Shown here: piece after piece, positions 10,498 through 21,657 of the stretch
Layout of the letters: each line of letters begins with the position of its first letter
Position numbering within the stretch: the stretch's first letter is position 1
Assembly: GCA_963682025.1 (NCBI GenBank)
Contig: OY821522.1
Coordinates: 25,597,253 to 25,661,252 of the forward strand
Length of the DNA stretch: 64,000 nucleotides
Source of the DNA: Cordilura impudica
Taxonomy: Eukaryota; Arthropoda; Insecta; Diptera; Scathophagidae
Direction: 5' to 3'
Program-made: the position numbers and the translations under genes
Notes under the pieces: model-generated
Database searches by the model: none
The model's input: only the letters and a program-made list of their open reading frames with translations
What the model was told of the DNA's origin: nothing

Positions 10498-11986
10498 AAA
10501 AAAAACTCCTTGCAGTATTTCCATCATTTGTGTTTCCTTCCCCTTGTTTTGGTTGGTCGATTACGAGGCCTAGCAGATGTTTTTGTTGAATTTGTTTTTT
10601 TTTTTGCTTTCTTTTTTCTTCATTTTCTTTGTTTTTTCTCACTGTTTCGCCTAACGGACCAAATTCCAAATCATAACCCAATTTAAGAATATTCATATTC
10701 TAGCATGAAGAGGGGACATTCCAAATTCGTAGGCTTCCTTAAAACTGTCGTCTTCCGGTGGGAGTTGGCTTAATTGACTTGATGTCTTTTGGCATATAAT
10801 GCAGCTTGACGTTGACTTTGTTCCAGTGCTTGTGCAACTTTTCCATCAATCATTGTGAGACACATTTTAAAATGTACTTCAATGTCTTGGTCATCAAATT
10901 TAAATATTACTGGTTGAAGTTCCTTAATTTGATCTTTTATTTTTTGAACTTCTTCAGTTATGACATCTTTGGTTTCGTTTTTGAATGCAAATGTTATTGG
11001 TCTGCAATACTTTGTTGAAGAAGGAATTTCATTTTTCCATATATCAATTTCTGTTGCTCTACTAGTTGACGGCTCTAAGACGCTATACCTTTTTGTTAAG
11101 CGCAATGGAACGAAAGATACCATAAATAAATTGCTTGTATTGTTTCTGACCAGAGAATCCATCACATCCCCATTTAGAAATTAAAGTAATGCTGCCATCA
11201 CCAATTTTTTTTAAATGATCAGTATCAAGCGTAGTTAGCAATCGTTCTGCAGTATGTTCAAGGAGATCTTGCAATTTTATTTCTGCTGATGTTGAAGTGA
11301 CATTAATAGCAGATTGTGAAGGTAAGCATTCTTTTTTGGCAGAAACTAAATCTCGATACTCTGGAAAAATCCCACAATTCTTTTCATTGGTTCGCTCCGC
11401 AATTCCTTATATTGATTTTTGGTCAATTTCAAATCCAAAAATAGGGCGAACGCTTCTTTCGGCGTAAATTTCTTATCTTCAATTGGTGTAGGAATGCTTT
11501 TCAAAATCCTCTTTGTGCGCCTTGGGCTCGCTTCTACTATTTTTTCAATTATTTCAATTTTATTTTTTTTATTTTGGGTTGATTGAATTTGGTGCAAAAA
11601 TGAATCCTTAATAATTCTTTGAGAAATTTCTTCATTGATATTCTCCAGCTTGCGCCTTCGAGATCTTTCACTACATCCGTCAATTGGTTTTGCTGGTCGA
11701 CCCTTTTTCCACTTTCGTTGGCAGTTGTATATGCACTCTCAAAAATAAGTTTCTTTATTAACCAGTCTTGGTAACGTTTGTACATCTTTGCCTTGCTATG
11801 AGAGCATTCGATGTACCGTCTTTTCAAATTCGATGCAAAATTAGTAATATTTCCTTTGTGCATTTCAATGTCTTCTAAGTTACAATTCTTAAAGAAGTCG
11901 TTGCTTACTATGTACAAAATTACATCGTCAACATCATTTCGTTGAAAATAAATATCTGCCAGATGTCTGTAACAGTACTTAGCCAT
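10498..11986 (-). pseudogene. Transib/RAG1-like transposase remnant
   Basis: Minus-strand coding remnant starting at an ATG at 11986 (MAKYCYRHLADIYF). Blocks 11986-11549, 11597-11346, 11274-11083 and 11165-10770 are linked by frameshifts. Diagnostic strings are SKWGCDGFSGQKQYKQ, followed by PSSTKYCRPITFAF, CLTMIDGKVAQAL and, near the end, GLVIDQPKQGEGNTNDGNTAR. I recognise this order from a widespread invertebrate transposase family that I associate with Transib/RAG1-like proteins; the DG in the first motif and the Asp in MIDGK would then sit near catalytic positions. Family assignment is from memory and should be tested. The gene is interrupted at 10497 by the Jockey-like insertion and its C-terminus is not found beyond it. 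No terminal repeats were seen. Confidence 0.55.
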
Positions 11987-12059
11987 TGCACAAATTGTAA
12001 TGAATAATAATTATGGAAACATTATTATAAATACTCTTTCTTGCAATTATGTAAAATAA

Positions 12060-13106
12060 AAATTTTTATCTTTTATTACCACTTTTAGAAGCATAAAAAA
12101 CCCACACCCTAACCCCTTTTAAAAGGTGAAGCATACCTGCTCATATCTAAAAGGGCTATGTCGCAATAGTTTTTTTTTTACCATTTACAAATTTTTATCT
12201 TTTATTACCACTTTTAGAAGCATAACAAGTAAGAAAATTATAGTCGGTCTAGACCGACTATACGATACCCTATACCATGCGTTTAGAAACCCTATCTCTT
12301 AGGCCTAACTAACTGGACATTGAAAATAAGCAAAAACCAAATTTGAGTGGGATTTTTATTAATTTTTTTGGCTGCAGATATGAAAAAGTTCATATCGGAT
12401 GCTATATCTATAAAGGGACTAGGTCCAAAAATGGGCCGATCCTGATCATGTTTGGTAAAGTCTCTTGTATTTTGCAAAAATATGTACAAACAAAATATGA
12501 GAATAATCAGTGCAATATTTTTGTTTTTTAATAGATTTAAGTGAAGATCGGGAAGCAGCTCTATATGGGGTCAAAGGGATCATTTTTGGACTACTCATTA
12601 GTGGATGTAATGAACGCATACAAACCCAATTTGAGTAAGATCTATATGACAATTTGGATCTTATGGCAATTTATGTCGATTTCATATGGGTAATTTGTAT
12701 GGGGGCTAGGTCTGAACATGGACCGATTCTCACCAATTTCGATAGCGTTCATCCCATGGCCGATAAAAGCTTATATACCAAATTGCGTCAAAATATATTC
12801 ATATTTGCGACCTGCAGTTTGATTACAAGCTTTACATGGACACACAGACGGACGGACGGACGGACGGACGGACGGACGGACATTGTTAAATCAACTCAGA
12901 AAGTGATTGTGATTCGATCGGTATAATTAAAGATGGGTCTAGGTCAAATATTTTTGGTTGTTACAAACAGCAGCACAAAGTCATTATACCCAAACCACAT
13001 AGTGGTATAGGGTATAAAAACCCACACCCTAACCCCTTTTAAAAGGTGAAGCATACCTGCTCATATCTTAAAGGGCTATTCGCAATAGTTTTTTTTTTTA
13101 CCATTT
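12060..13106 (+). repeat. 130-bp tandem duplication, second unit split by a DINE-like element
   Basis: A segment of about 130 bp (12060-12188: tttttatcttttattacc... to ...tttttttttaccatttac) is repeated. The second unit begins at 12190 and runs to 12224, is interrupted by the element at 12225-13015, and resumes at 13016 with aaaaacccacaccctaac, ending near 13106. The unsplit first unit therefore shows the target before insertion. Confidence 0.85.
12225..13015 (+). mobile_element. DINE-like element, complete, ends defined by its empty site
   Basis: Complete copy of about 791 bp. It begins ACAAGTAAG, then the 24-bp palindrome centred on GGTCTAGACC, then ATACCCTATACC. The interior is shared with other copies. 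A pure GACG microsatellite of about eight units lies at 12847-12880, and the right end has the hairpin ACCAC-ATA-GTGGT followed by the terminus ATAGGGTAT. The last twelve bases GGTATAGGGTAT are the exact reverse complement of the left subterminal ATACCCTATACC. Comparison with the neighbouring empty unit shows insertion inside a run of A with no target-site duplication longer than one base, the behaviour known for Helentron-type elements (T-T insertion on the other strand). No autonomous Helentron replicase is encoded. Confidence 0.85.
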
Positions 13107-13317
13107 ACCTGTATATAAATTGTTTCCCATTTTGTCAGGTATTTAAACTATATAACTCTAATTCAGACTATTAATGAAAGATACCTATGTAAATGTACCT
13201 GTAACAATTAAGCGCATTATATCTCAACCCTTTTTTATAAGTATATAACAACTCCTGACAACTCTACCGACACGCAAAAAATATACCACGGTGCACCGGT
13301 ACCACTTTTGTATTCAT

Positions 13318-13465
13318 AACACTCAGACGGACGGACGGACATCGTTTAATCGACTCAGAAAGTGTTTTTGAGTCGATACGTACAATAAAAGATGGATAAA
13401 GGTCCAATATTTTTGGCAGTTACAAACATCACCTCAAACTTAATATATCCTAACCACATAGTGGA
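13318..13465 (+). repeat. DINE-like right-end fragment, variant
   Basis: Starts with the GACG microsatellite (cagacggacggacggacatc), passes through tttaatcgactcagaaagtg and ends near the hairpin text aaccacatagtgga. It diverges from the main copies (for example ggcagttacaaacatcacc), which suggests an older insertion or a subfamily. Confidence 0.65.
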
Positions 13466-14039
13466 CAACTTTTGTATTCATAAATTTTGCAGAAAATATC
13501 TAACCTTGGGTCAGAAAAATTGTTCTGGTGCACACGGGCGGAAACTGGCGGGTATATAATGGGATATAGGAGTATAGGGGAGGGTTCGGACTATAGAAGA
13601 GAGCAAGATTTTTCTTGATGCTTTTGACTGGCAGGAGTTATGCTCTATTAAGTAGGAGATTTTCGGAAAATTTGGTCCTTTTTTAAAAAAATTTTTTTTT
13701 AAACTTCGAAATAACTTAGTGATTTAACGTTTTTAACATTAATAGTATGGAAGCCACAAAATTACACAAAATTTATTTCACTTCAAAATCTTTTAAATAA
13801 AAAAAGTTACAGTCATTCAAAAATAAAAATTTACAAAGAAATTTTTAATTTTAGCAAAATACTGAGAAAGCCCATTTTCGAAGACCCTGTTCGCTGTGAT
13901 ATAGTTGAGATAGAGTCGCAATTTTTTTCCTCCCGAGGTTCACTAGTATTTACTTTCAAATGAATATCATAACTTTAAAATCGATAAAAAAAAAAAAATA
14001 ATAATTTTTGGCCGCCTTCTCAAAGTATGGTCCACTGTG
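13466..14039. other. Non-coding AT-rich DNA
   Basis: I see no supported coding region or repeat in this stretch; it contains T-runs and A-runs only. Confidence 0.4.
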
Positions 14040-14893
14040 CATCGTCAATTTCCTTTTTGAGATCTTTGGCTTACATCGTTAAGAGCAGTAATGCAACTAT
14101 GTTTGGCTCGAAATCCAGATTGTTTATCGGTCAACAAATTATGATGATTAATGTAATTAGTTATCTGTAAATGTAGAAGTTTATCAAATGCTTTTGACAG
14201 ATAAGGCTATGGGCCGATACTCAGTAGGTGACTGTGGTATTGGAAGAAATTAGCCTGCTTCCATCTTAGTGTATAAGTGCTTGTCATAATTATTTTATTA
14301 AATATATTTGTAATTATTGGTAGTAGTGACGGGAGAATAATTTTTATAAAAGCGGGCTGGATACCATCAATGCCTGTAGCATTTTATTTTATGGATAGAC
14401 AGCTTTTGAGTACATCTAACGGACTGAAACATTGGAAATTGAATAGGCTATGCGGAAGATTGGCAGCATGATAGTTAATATAATAACTGTGGTCCGCTTG
14501 AGACATGGGTATCATAACAAATTTTTTATTTATAACATCTGGATCTGATACGATAATTACATGATTATTTTACTATTAACTATTCGAATTTCTTTAATGG
14601 TTTTCCATTTTTTTTTTTTGTAGAAATTGAATTTGAAAATTTGTTGGCATAATATTTTGACTTACGTTTCTTATGGATTTGGTAACATTTCTTCTTGCGT
14701 TTCGATAAGTGTTATATAGATCATCAGTTTTAAAGCGCTTCCGGCGAGAGTAAGCATGTTCACGATCTGCTATGAGATGCTTTATTTCAGCCGTGAACCA
14801 AGGTTTCTGGCGGTAACTTATTTCTTTCATTTGCATCGGCACTATTGTATTAAACAAAGTTGTTATGTTTTGTTCCAAAAAAGCCAATTGATT
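14040..14893 (-). pseudogene. Decayed Jockey-like ORF2 fragment (linker and RT start)
   Basis: On the minus strand 14887-14594 encodes the region between endonuclease and reverse transcriptase, with YRQKPWFTAEIKHLIADRE. From about 14470 to 14050 several frames give the RT N-terminus: ATGIDGIQPAFIKIILPSLL and later DRQ...FR and HSCITALNDV-like strings interrupted by stops and frameshifts. The catalytic core and the whole 3' half are missing. It probably belongs to the same clade as the elements at 9426-10497 and 19163-21325. Confidence 0.65.
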
Positions 14894-14899
14894 ATGGGA

Positions 14900-15324
14900 T
14901 CATATAGGGATTATTTTTGGACTACTGATTATGGATATAATAAACACATACAAACCTAATTTTACTGAGATCTATATAAAAATTTGAATCTTATGGCAAT
15001 TTTTGTCCATTTCATAGGGGTTATTTGTGTGGGGACTAGGTCTGAACATGGACCAAATATCACCAATTTTAACAGCGTCCAGCTTATGGCAGATGAAAGC
15101 TTATATACCAAATTTCATCAAAATATATTTATATTTGCGACCTGTAGTGTGATTACATGAACACACAGACGGACGGACGGACGGACGGACATTGCTAAAT
15201 CGATTCAGAAAGTGATTCTGAGTCGATCGATATAATAAAATATAGGTCGAAGTCAAATATTTTTGGTAGTCACAAACAGCAGCACAAAGTCATTATACCC
15301 AAACTACATGGTGGTATAGGGTAT
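14900..15324 (+). mobile_element. DINE-like element, right half
   Basis: Matches the family from the catataggg-attatttttgg segment through a GACG microsatellite (about 15167-15190) to the terminal hairpin and ATAGGGTAT-type end (gtggtatagggtat). The left end with palindrome is absent; it joins the decayed Jockey-like fragment directly. Confidence 0.75.
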
Positions 15325-15787
15325 TAATACCCATGCATGTTTATGCTGTATTAGCACTTATTGAGTACGTTTTCTTTCGTCAAATGGTCAGTCCGTCTAA
15401 ACGTCACTGAAATGCAAAGTACCGATCATTCATACACAATTTGATGTAATATTTCACAAATTGGTGATCCACTTTAAATAAGTCATTAAGCTTTTGTTTG
15501 CAATATATTTGTTTGCGTTCCATATTCTTTCAGTATCAAACATACCTCTTGTTGTGAAGAGACATGTTCTTGTAAACAGTTGTGCTAAGTGCATAGTGTT
15601 GTGTTATTAACATTAACTATTTGTTTGCATTAAAAACAATAACAACAAAAAGAAAAAACAAAAATTTAAGAAACAAACAAAAAACAATATGTAGTATACA
15701 TATAAATACAAAAATTAAAGAATTTATAATAACAACATCAAACGTTCACTTTCTGGTGACAATGTCAACGCATTAAGCGTTAACATA
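15325..15787 (+). other. Putative 5' UTR of Jockey-like element
   Basis: Non-coding stretch between the DINE-like right end and the ATG of ORF1. The A-rich part from about 15625 (aacaacaaaaagaaaaaac) is plausibly the untranslated leader of the retrotransposon. Its exact 5' boundary and any internal promoter cannot be fixed from one copy. Confidence 0.35.
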
Positions 15788-16888
15788 ATGAAAAAAAAAC
15801 CAAAAACAATTAATAATGCACCTAGTGCATCACAAACCAACAATTATTTCGCTCCTTTGCAAATTATTGACGATGATGATGATGACAATAATGAAATAAT
15901 ATTAAAAAAAACTGTAAAAGTACATATTCCTCCAATCACTATTTTCAAATGTAGAACTGAAGAACTGCATGAACTTTGCAAATTGAGTAAAATATGTGAT
16001 TACGCCATTAGAAAGATTTCAATTGGTTTGAAATTATTCCTTAAAAATAAACCCGATTATGATGCAATTTGCAAGCTACTTGTGGACAAATGTGAGTTTT
16101 TCAGTTACACCGCCAAAGATGAAAAACCCTACAAAGCACTTCTATTTGGTCCTGATAAACATGATCCCACTATTATTAAAAAACGTCTTATTGATATGGG
16201 GCTTCAATGTTTAGACGTTAAAATCGTTACTAAAAAGAACACTTATAATATGGAGTATGTAATTTATGTAGTATATTTCAAACAAAAAACAATTACCATG
16301 AAGGAACTTCGGCAAACTTACTCTGTAATCGACTATTTGAAGGTGAGATGGGAATTTCAACAATCAAAGAAAAACAAGATTACCCAATGCTATAATTGCC
16401 AAATGTATGGTCACGGCTCTAGCCGTTGCAAGGTCAAAACTTTTTGTTTTATCTGCGCTGGCCAACATAAGACTTATGATTGCAAGGAATCTACCTCTAA
16501 ATGTGCAAATTGTAGTGGTTCTCATAAATCAACATACGATCAATGTCCAAGTAAAATAAATTATGTCAATATGAGACAACGCACCCAACCAGCATCACGA
16601 CAGGTCCGGTTTGGCTCTGGAGTTTCGTACGCTGCAAATTAGAACAACAGTTTTCCAAATGCACTACGCCAAAGTACTTCAACGTCTGCAGGTATTTGGC
16701 AAGCAAACAAAAATATTAACAACAACAGCAACAAACATCCTGGTACTGATTGTGACTCCAGTGATTTATTCTCACTGCAGGAAATTAAAAATTTAACTAT
16801 GGAGTTAATTAATAATCTTAGAAATTGCAAAAACAAAGCTGAACAATTCGAGGTCATCACTAATCTCGCATGCAAGTTCTTATCGTAA
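15788..16888 (+). pseudogene. Jockey-like ORF1 (gag-like, three zinc knuckles), one premature stop
   Basis: The 366-codon frame encodes an ORF1 nucleic-acid-binding protein. An acidic Asp-rich run lies near residues 28-35, a basic central region follows, and three Cys/His knuckles lie at about residues 200-255: CYNCQMYGHGSSRC (CX2CX4HX4C), CFICAGQHKTYDC and CANCSGSHKSTYDQC. Such knuckles bind the element RNA and chaperone reverse transcription. A TAG at 16640-16642 cuts the frame at codon 285, yet the same frame continues open to TAA at 16886-16888 with sensible composition, so I read it as a point nonsense mutation. The final TAA overlaps the ATG of ORF2 as TAATG. Confidence 0.8.
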
Positions 16889-19161
16889 TGGACAACAATG
16901 GAATAAAAATTATAACCTGGAATGCAAGAGGCATTCGCCATAAACATTTAGAATTATTTCAATTTTTAACTACCCATAGTTTTCACGTATGTTTAGTCTC
17001 AGAAACTGGTCTTAATTCTAACATTTCTATAAGCAACAATGAATTTAAAGTATACAGAAATGACAGAGAAAATGGTAGGGGTGGCGGTGTGGCAGTAATC
17101 GTAAAGAAGAATGTACCCCATACATTACTGCCCTTAGTAAACACTACTCTCATTGAGAATGTTGGTGTTAAACTTTTCCTAGTAGGAGGTGCTATTAATA
17201 TATTTTCATGTTACTACCCGGGAGGCTCAGCAGGTTCAGACGGTGTAAAGAAGTGACTCTTCGCATCTGACATTCACAAACTCAGCGGAAGTGAAAGATA
17301 TTTACTAGTTGGTGACTTTAATAGCAGACATCAGTCGTGGGGATGAATTAGGTCCAATTGTTGGGGAAATATTTTACACGAAAGACTGGATTCGTACAAT
17401 CTTAATATAATGTACCCTTCTGATAACACGTTCATACCAACAAGTGTGAATAGACAAGGCTCCACTATCGACTTCTTTCTAACTAATGACCCACTTATAT
17501 TTTCTCCTGCTGAAGTGATAAATGATCTCAGCTCGGACCATTTACCTGTGAAAATCTCCTAAATGGTACTTATAACACCTCAAATTTCCTCAAATATACT
17601 TTCAATAACGCCAATTGGGGAAAGTATGTTAGGTTCATAAATAGACACCTAAGCTTGCCTATATTCGAAAATATTTTAAATAGCGATCACATTGATGAAA
17701 ATTTTTTAAATTTTGAAAATATTTTATATGATGCTATCGCTTTTAGTGTACCAAAAAGTCACGTAACTGTAAAAACCAATTCTCTGCCTAATTATATTAA
17801 AAACATGATACAACAGAGAAATTGTATTCGTCGAAATTGGCAACGCTATAGGGTCCATAACGATTATTCTCAGCTAAGGGAAATTAATATAATAATTCGT
17901 GAGGAAATCATCTTCTTCAGAAATAAGTCATGGGATAACTTACTATCTACGTTAGAGAAAGGTTCTCCCCCTTTTTGGAATCTAACTAAGGTTTTAAGAA
18001 ACAAGCCGAATAATATGCCAGTCTTAAAACATAATTCTTCTCGGTAATTCTTCTCAACCAGGAAAAGTGCGAAATCTTAGCACCAACCTTTGCCTCGAAT
18101 CATTTGATCTCAGCGAATCTAGGTAACGCAACCACGTCTGCTCTAGTTAATGGGAGTCATTTCATTTATTAAGTGCAAATACAACAGATGTGCAGTTATT
18201 AAACCCATCCCATGTCGCTAATATAGTCAAAAAGCCTAAAAAAAGAAAATCACCTGGTATCGACGGTATTAACAACATATGTCTCAAAGCTCTTCCTAAT
18301 AAAGCGATTAAATATTTAACAATTTTAATTAATGCCTGTCTAAAGTTTTGTTACTTTCCCCAAAAATTCAAGGAATCTAAAGTAATTCCAATTAAAAAAC
18401 CTGGTAAGCAACCAGAGTCACCCTCTTCATATCGTCCAATAAGCCTATTGTCGTGTGTTAGTAAAGTTTTGGAAAAGGTCATTAAAGGTCAATTAACAGA
18501 TTTCATACAGAACAATAATATAATTCCACCGCATCAGTACGGGTTTCGAAGGGAACACAACACAGTACACCCGCTAATATGAATAAGAAATTTAGTCAAA
18601 ACCAACTTTACCATACAAAAATCAACCGAAATGGTTCTTTTAGACGTCAAAGCAGCCTCTGACTCAGTTTGGCATGAAGGTCTCGTTTTTAAAATGATAA
18701 ACTTAAACATTCCTACACATTTAATTAAAATAATCCATAGTTTCCTCACCTCCCGTACTTTCAAAGTATATATTGGTTTACACTGTTCTGAGCGACAATC
18801 TCTGTTTTCTGGCTGTCCCCAAGGTTCATGCTTATCACCTATCCTATATAATATTTATACCTCCGATTTTCCACAGTTTGACTATTGCACCTTATCAATT
18901 TTCGCTGACGATACAGCAGTATTTTGCTCGGGAATTTTGGCTGCAGATATTTTAGCAAATTTACAAAGATCACTGACGGATATTTTATCATATTTTAATA
19001 AATGGAAAATATGTGTTAATTGCGAAAAAACAAAAGTGTTGTACTTTACGAGGAAACGTAAGGACTGCTACATCCCACAGGCTAACTTAGTTTTTAATAA
19101 CAATTGTGTACAATGGGAACAAAAAATCAAATATCTAGAATGTAATACTTGATCCCAAAAT
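16888..19161 (+). pseudogene. Jockey-like ORF2, 5' part: endonuclease and reverse transcriptase
   Basis: Starts at ATG 16888 with MDNNGIKIITWNARG. The AP-like endonuclease shows WNARG, SETG, GGGVAVIVKK, LLVGDFNSRHQSWG, GSTIDFFLTND and SSDHLPV in order, which is the full set of catalytic-domain landmarks, although stops at 17254 and about 17344 and a frameshift near 17560 break it. The linker is at 17655-18047. The reverse transcriptase is at 18190-19152 with KKRKSPGIDGI, SSYRPISLLSCVSKVLEK, GCPQGSCLSPILYN and the catalytic FADDTAVF; a TGA at 18580 is in frame within it. After KYL the frame shifts to VILDPKMN and is then cut by the foreign element. The protein would nick DNA and copy the element RNA at the target. 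Confidence 0.8.
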
Positions 19162-19162
19162 G

Positions 19163-21325
19163 AATTATTATTATTATTATTGTTTATTGAAATTCTAGCA
19201 CAACAAGAACGAATTCTTATAAGTTATAGTGCTTGATTAAAAGTGTGTCACAATTTTGTTAATACAGATTCAGAAGTTATATAATTATCTTAAAAAGTAT
19301 TAGATATTAAATATTAAATATACAATTTAAAATATATAGAGTAAAATATTAACATTTATAAACATTTAATAAAAACAAAAAATTTAATAATCATATAGTA
19401 TTATTTTTAAATTTTTAAATTGTTAGATATATTAAATGATTTAACATAGTTTTAATATAGTTTTAACAGTTCTTGTTTAAAAAGATGTATGTTGCTAATC
19501 GATTGATATTATTGCGCAAGTTGTTCCAAAGACGGGATGTATAGACAAAGAATTGACGTTCAGACTGCATATAATGGAATCTCGGTTGAATAAGCTTGTA
19601 ACCCCGATTTGAACTTGCAACCGTTATATTCCGAAAGAGATAATCTGGTTCTTTCAGATATAGGATTTTGTGCATCATTATTAAACTCCTGTATTTTAGC
19701 AAGTTTTCAAAACGCATGTTGTATATCTGATAAGAATATGAGGAGATGCGATCATTACATTTCTTATTAAATACATATCTTGCCATATTATTAAAGGTAA
19801 CATTAAGTTTTCGGAAATCATCACTATCACAATTCGCAAATATTTCACAACCATACAAGAGGACTGGTATTAAGTATGTTTTCGCTAAGAGCATTCTTAT
19901 ATTAAACGGCGTTGACAATTGGACTGCCCACAGGTTCCTAAGCATTGCATGAACTCTTCCCATACTGAGTTTATGTGATTTGACCACGAAAATTGAGAGT
20001 TGAAAATTATACCCAAATTTGTTGAGGTCTGCACAAACTCTATATTTGTGTTGTTTATTTTAATTTGACCATCAATATTCAATTGTATATTGTTTCTCGT
20101 GGTAAAAATACACTTTGACTTAGTTTCCTAGGTCATGGTTAATAGAATCTATACAATTCCTAATGTTGTCAATTTTCGTACTGGCGTACAACTGTACATC
20201 GTCGGCATACATCTGAATATTATAATGGGTAAGAACATTAGGTAGGTCATTTATGTACAAGCAAAAGAACAAAGGACCAAGGATAGACCCCTGTGGGACT
20301 CCTCTATTGACATGCAAGGCAATGGAGATCTTACCATTTAAGGTCACAGATTGATATCTATCTGAAAAGTATGATGATACTAGTTTACATGCAGAGTTTG
20401 AAAAATAAAAAAGTTTTTGATTTTAGAGATTAGTATTGCATGATCAACAGTGTCAAATGCTTTGCTGGGATCTAAGAGTACAAGGAAAGATACCATTTTA
20501 TTGTCCATATTTTTTCTTAAATTTTCTACCACATCAATCAAAGCAGTGATGCAGCTCCTTCCTTGCCTGAATCCTGACTGTCTATCAGTTAAAAGATAGA
20601 TGCTTTTGATATATTCATCCATTTGCATATGCATAATGTTTTCCAGGACTTTAGGCAAGAATGGTAGAATAGCTATTGGACGGAAATCATTGTTATTATT
20701 AGGTGTTGGAATAATTTTTGCATGTTTCCAAGCATCTGGAAAATTAGACTTCATAAGAACTGTATTAAATATATGTGTGAAGAATGGCAGAAGATATGGG
20801 GTGATAATTTTTAAAAATAAAGGATTAATTGCGTCCATTCCAATTGCATTCGATTTTATTTTTGAAAAAAATTTTAAGACTTCATATTGGTGAACGCAAC
20901 GAAAAGAAAAGGTATTTTGAACAGATACTGTAGCTATATCTTCATACATATTATGTTTGGGTCTATCTATGTTAGTCTTAACAAATCGATTATTAAGATT
21001 ATCTACATCAGTTTCAGCGTTCGCCGTGGCAGTGTTTTTTTTTCCTATACCTATACCACGAATCTCCTTCAATTACGATTACTTTCAATTGCACAAGAGA
21101 ACTTATGATAGTAGTATGTTGATTTTGCTTCATTAATGCTTTTCACTACTTTATTTCTTAAACTTTTAAACACTGAATGTAGCTCTGGGGTTTTAAATCT
21201 TTTCCATCTTCAATGAGGCGCTTTATTGTTGAGTTAAATCACGGAGGTTGTTTTGGCTTTATTATTTTGGTTTTTTCTCGTACACAAGCATTAAACATAT
21301 CTTGAATGTTACTTTGCATGAAAAC
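19163..21325 (-). mobile_element. Second Jockey-like element inserted into the first, opposite orientation
   Basis: Minus-strand element whose 3' tail is a TAA/ATT repeat at 19163-19182, preceded by about 280 bp of 3' UTR. Upstream on the minus strand come the ORF2 C-terminus, reverse transcriptase and part of the linker (KPKQPP followed by FNSTIKRLI near 21240). It is 5'-truncated in the linker. Host ORF2 sequence ends at VILDPKMN on one side and resumes with VINKVNILTRILYS on the other, so the junctions are known to within a few bases on the left and about 20 on the right. I could not define a target-site duplication. Confidence 0.8.
19463..21290 (-). pseudogene. ORF2 of inserted Jockey-like element, broken
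   Basis: Blocks in order on the minus strand: 21072-20380 holds the RT N-terminus (IGMDAINPLFLKIITPYLLP, FRPIAILPFLPKVLE, SGFRQGRSCITAL, LDPSKAFDTVDHAIL); 20347-20120 holds RGVPQGSILGPLFF and the catalytic MYADDVQLY; 20082-19897 and 19987-19463 hold the thumb and C-terminus (LLAKTYLIPVLLYGCEIFAN, RQFFVYTSRLWNNLR). Frameshifts separate the blocks. Motifs at the end match those of the fragment at 9426-10497 closely, so both are one family. Confidence 0.8.
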
Positions 21326-21336
21326 TACCATATACA

Positions 21337-21657
21337 TATGTAATAAATAAAGTTAATATCTTAACCCGTATCTTATATTCATTTATAAATAGAAGATCCA
21401 GCCTCAGCATTGGTAACAAAATGCTTATCCTTAAGACTATATTCCAGGCTGTCATATTTTATGCAGCCCCTGTATGGTCATCTAGCGCAAAATGCCATAT
21501 CAAAAAGCTTCAACTGGCTCAAAATAAATTATTAAAAACAATATATAACTTGCCTTGGTTATTTTCTACTGCAAGACTTCACGATGTTGCAGGCCTGGAA
21601 TTAGTTACAGATAGGATAAATAGACTTACCCATAACTTCAATATTAGATGTTCAAAT
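21337..21657 (+). pseudogene. Jockey-like ORF2, 3' part after insertion
   Basis: Continues the plus-strand ORF2 beyond the inserted element: VINKVNILTRILYS, INRRSSLSIGNKMLIL, FYAAPVWSS and LLKTIYNLPW, all characteristic of the region after the RT domain in Jockey-clade proteins. It ends abruptly at CSNS near 21657, where the A-rich repeat starts, so about the last 50 residues are absent. Confidence 0.75.

Larger units (their letters stand above)
15600..21657 (+). mobile_element. Jockey-like non-LTR retrotransposon, mutated and split by an insertion
   Basis: ORF1 (gag-like, 15788-16888) and ORF2 (endonuclease plus reverse transcriptase, 16888 onward) are in the usual order. ORF2 is interrupted at about 19163 by a minus-strand element that ends near 21325, after which the ORF2 thumb region resumes. 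The 3' end is lost at about 21657, where an unrelated A-rich repeat begins. The left limit is approximate. Several in-frame stops and frameshifts mean it is no longer autonomous. Confidence 0.8.
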
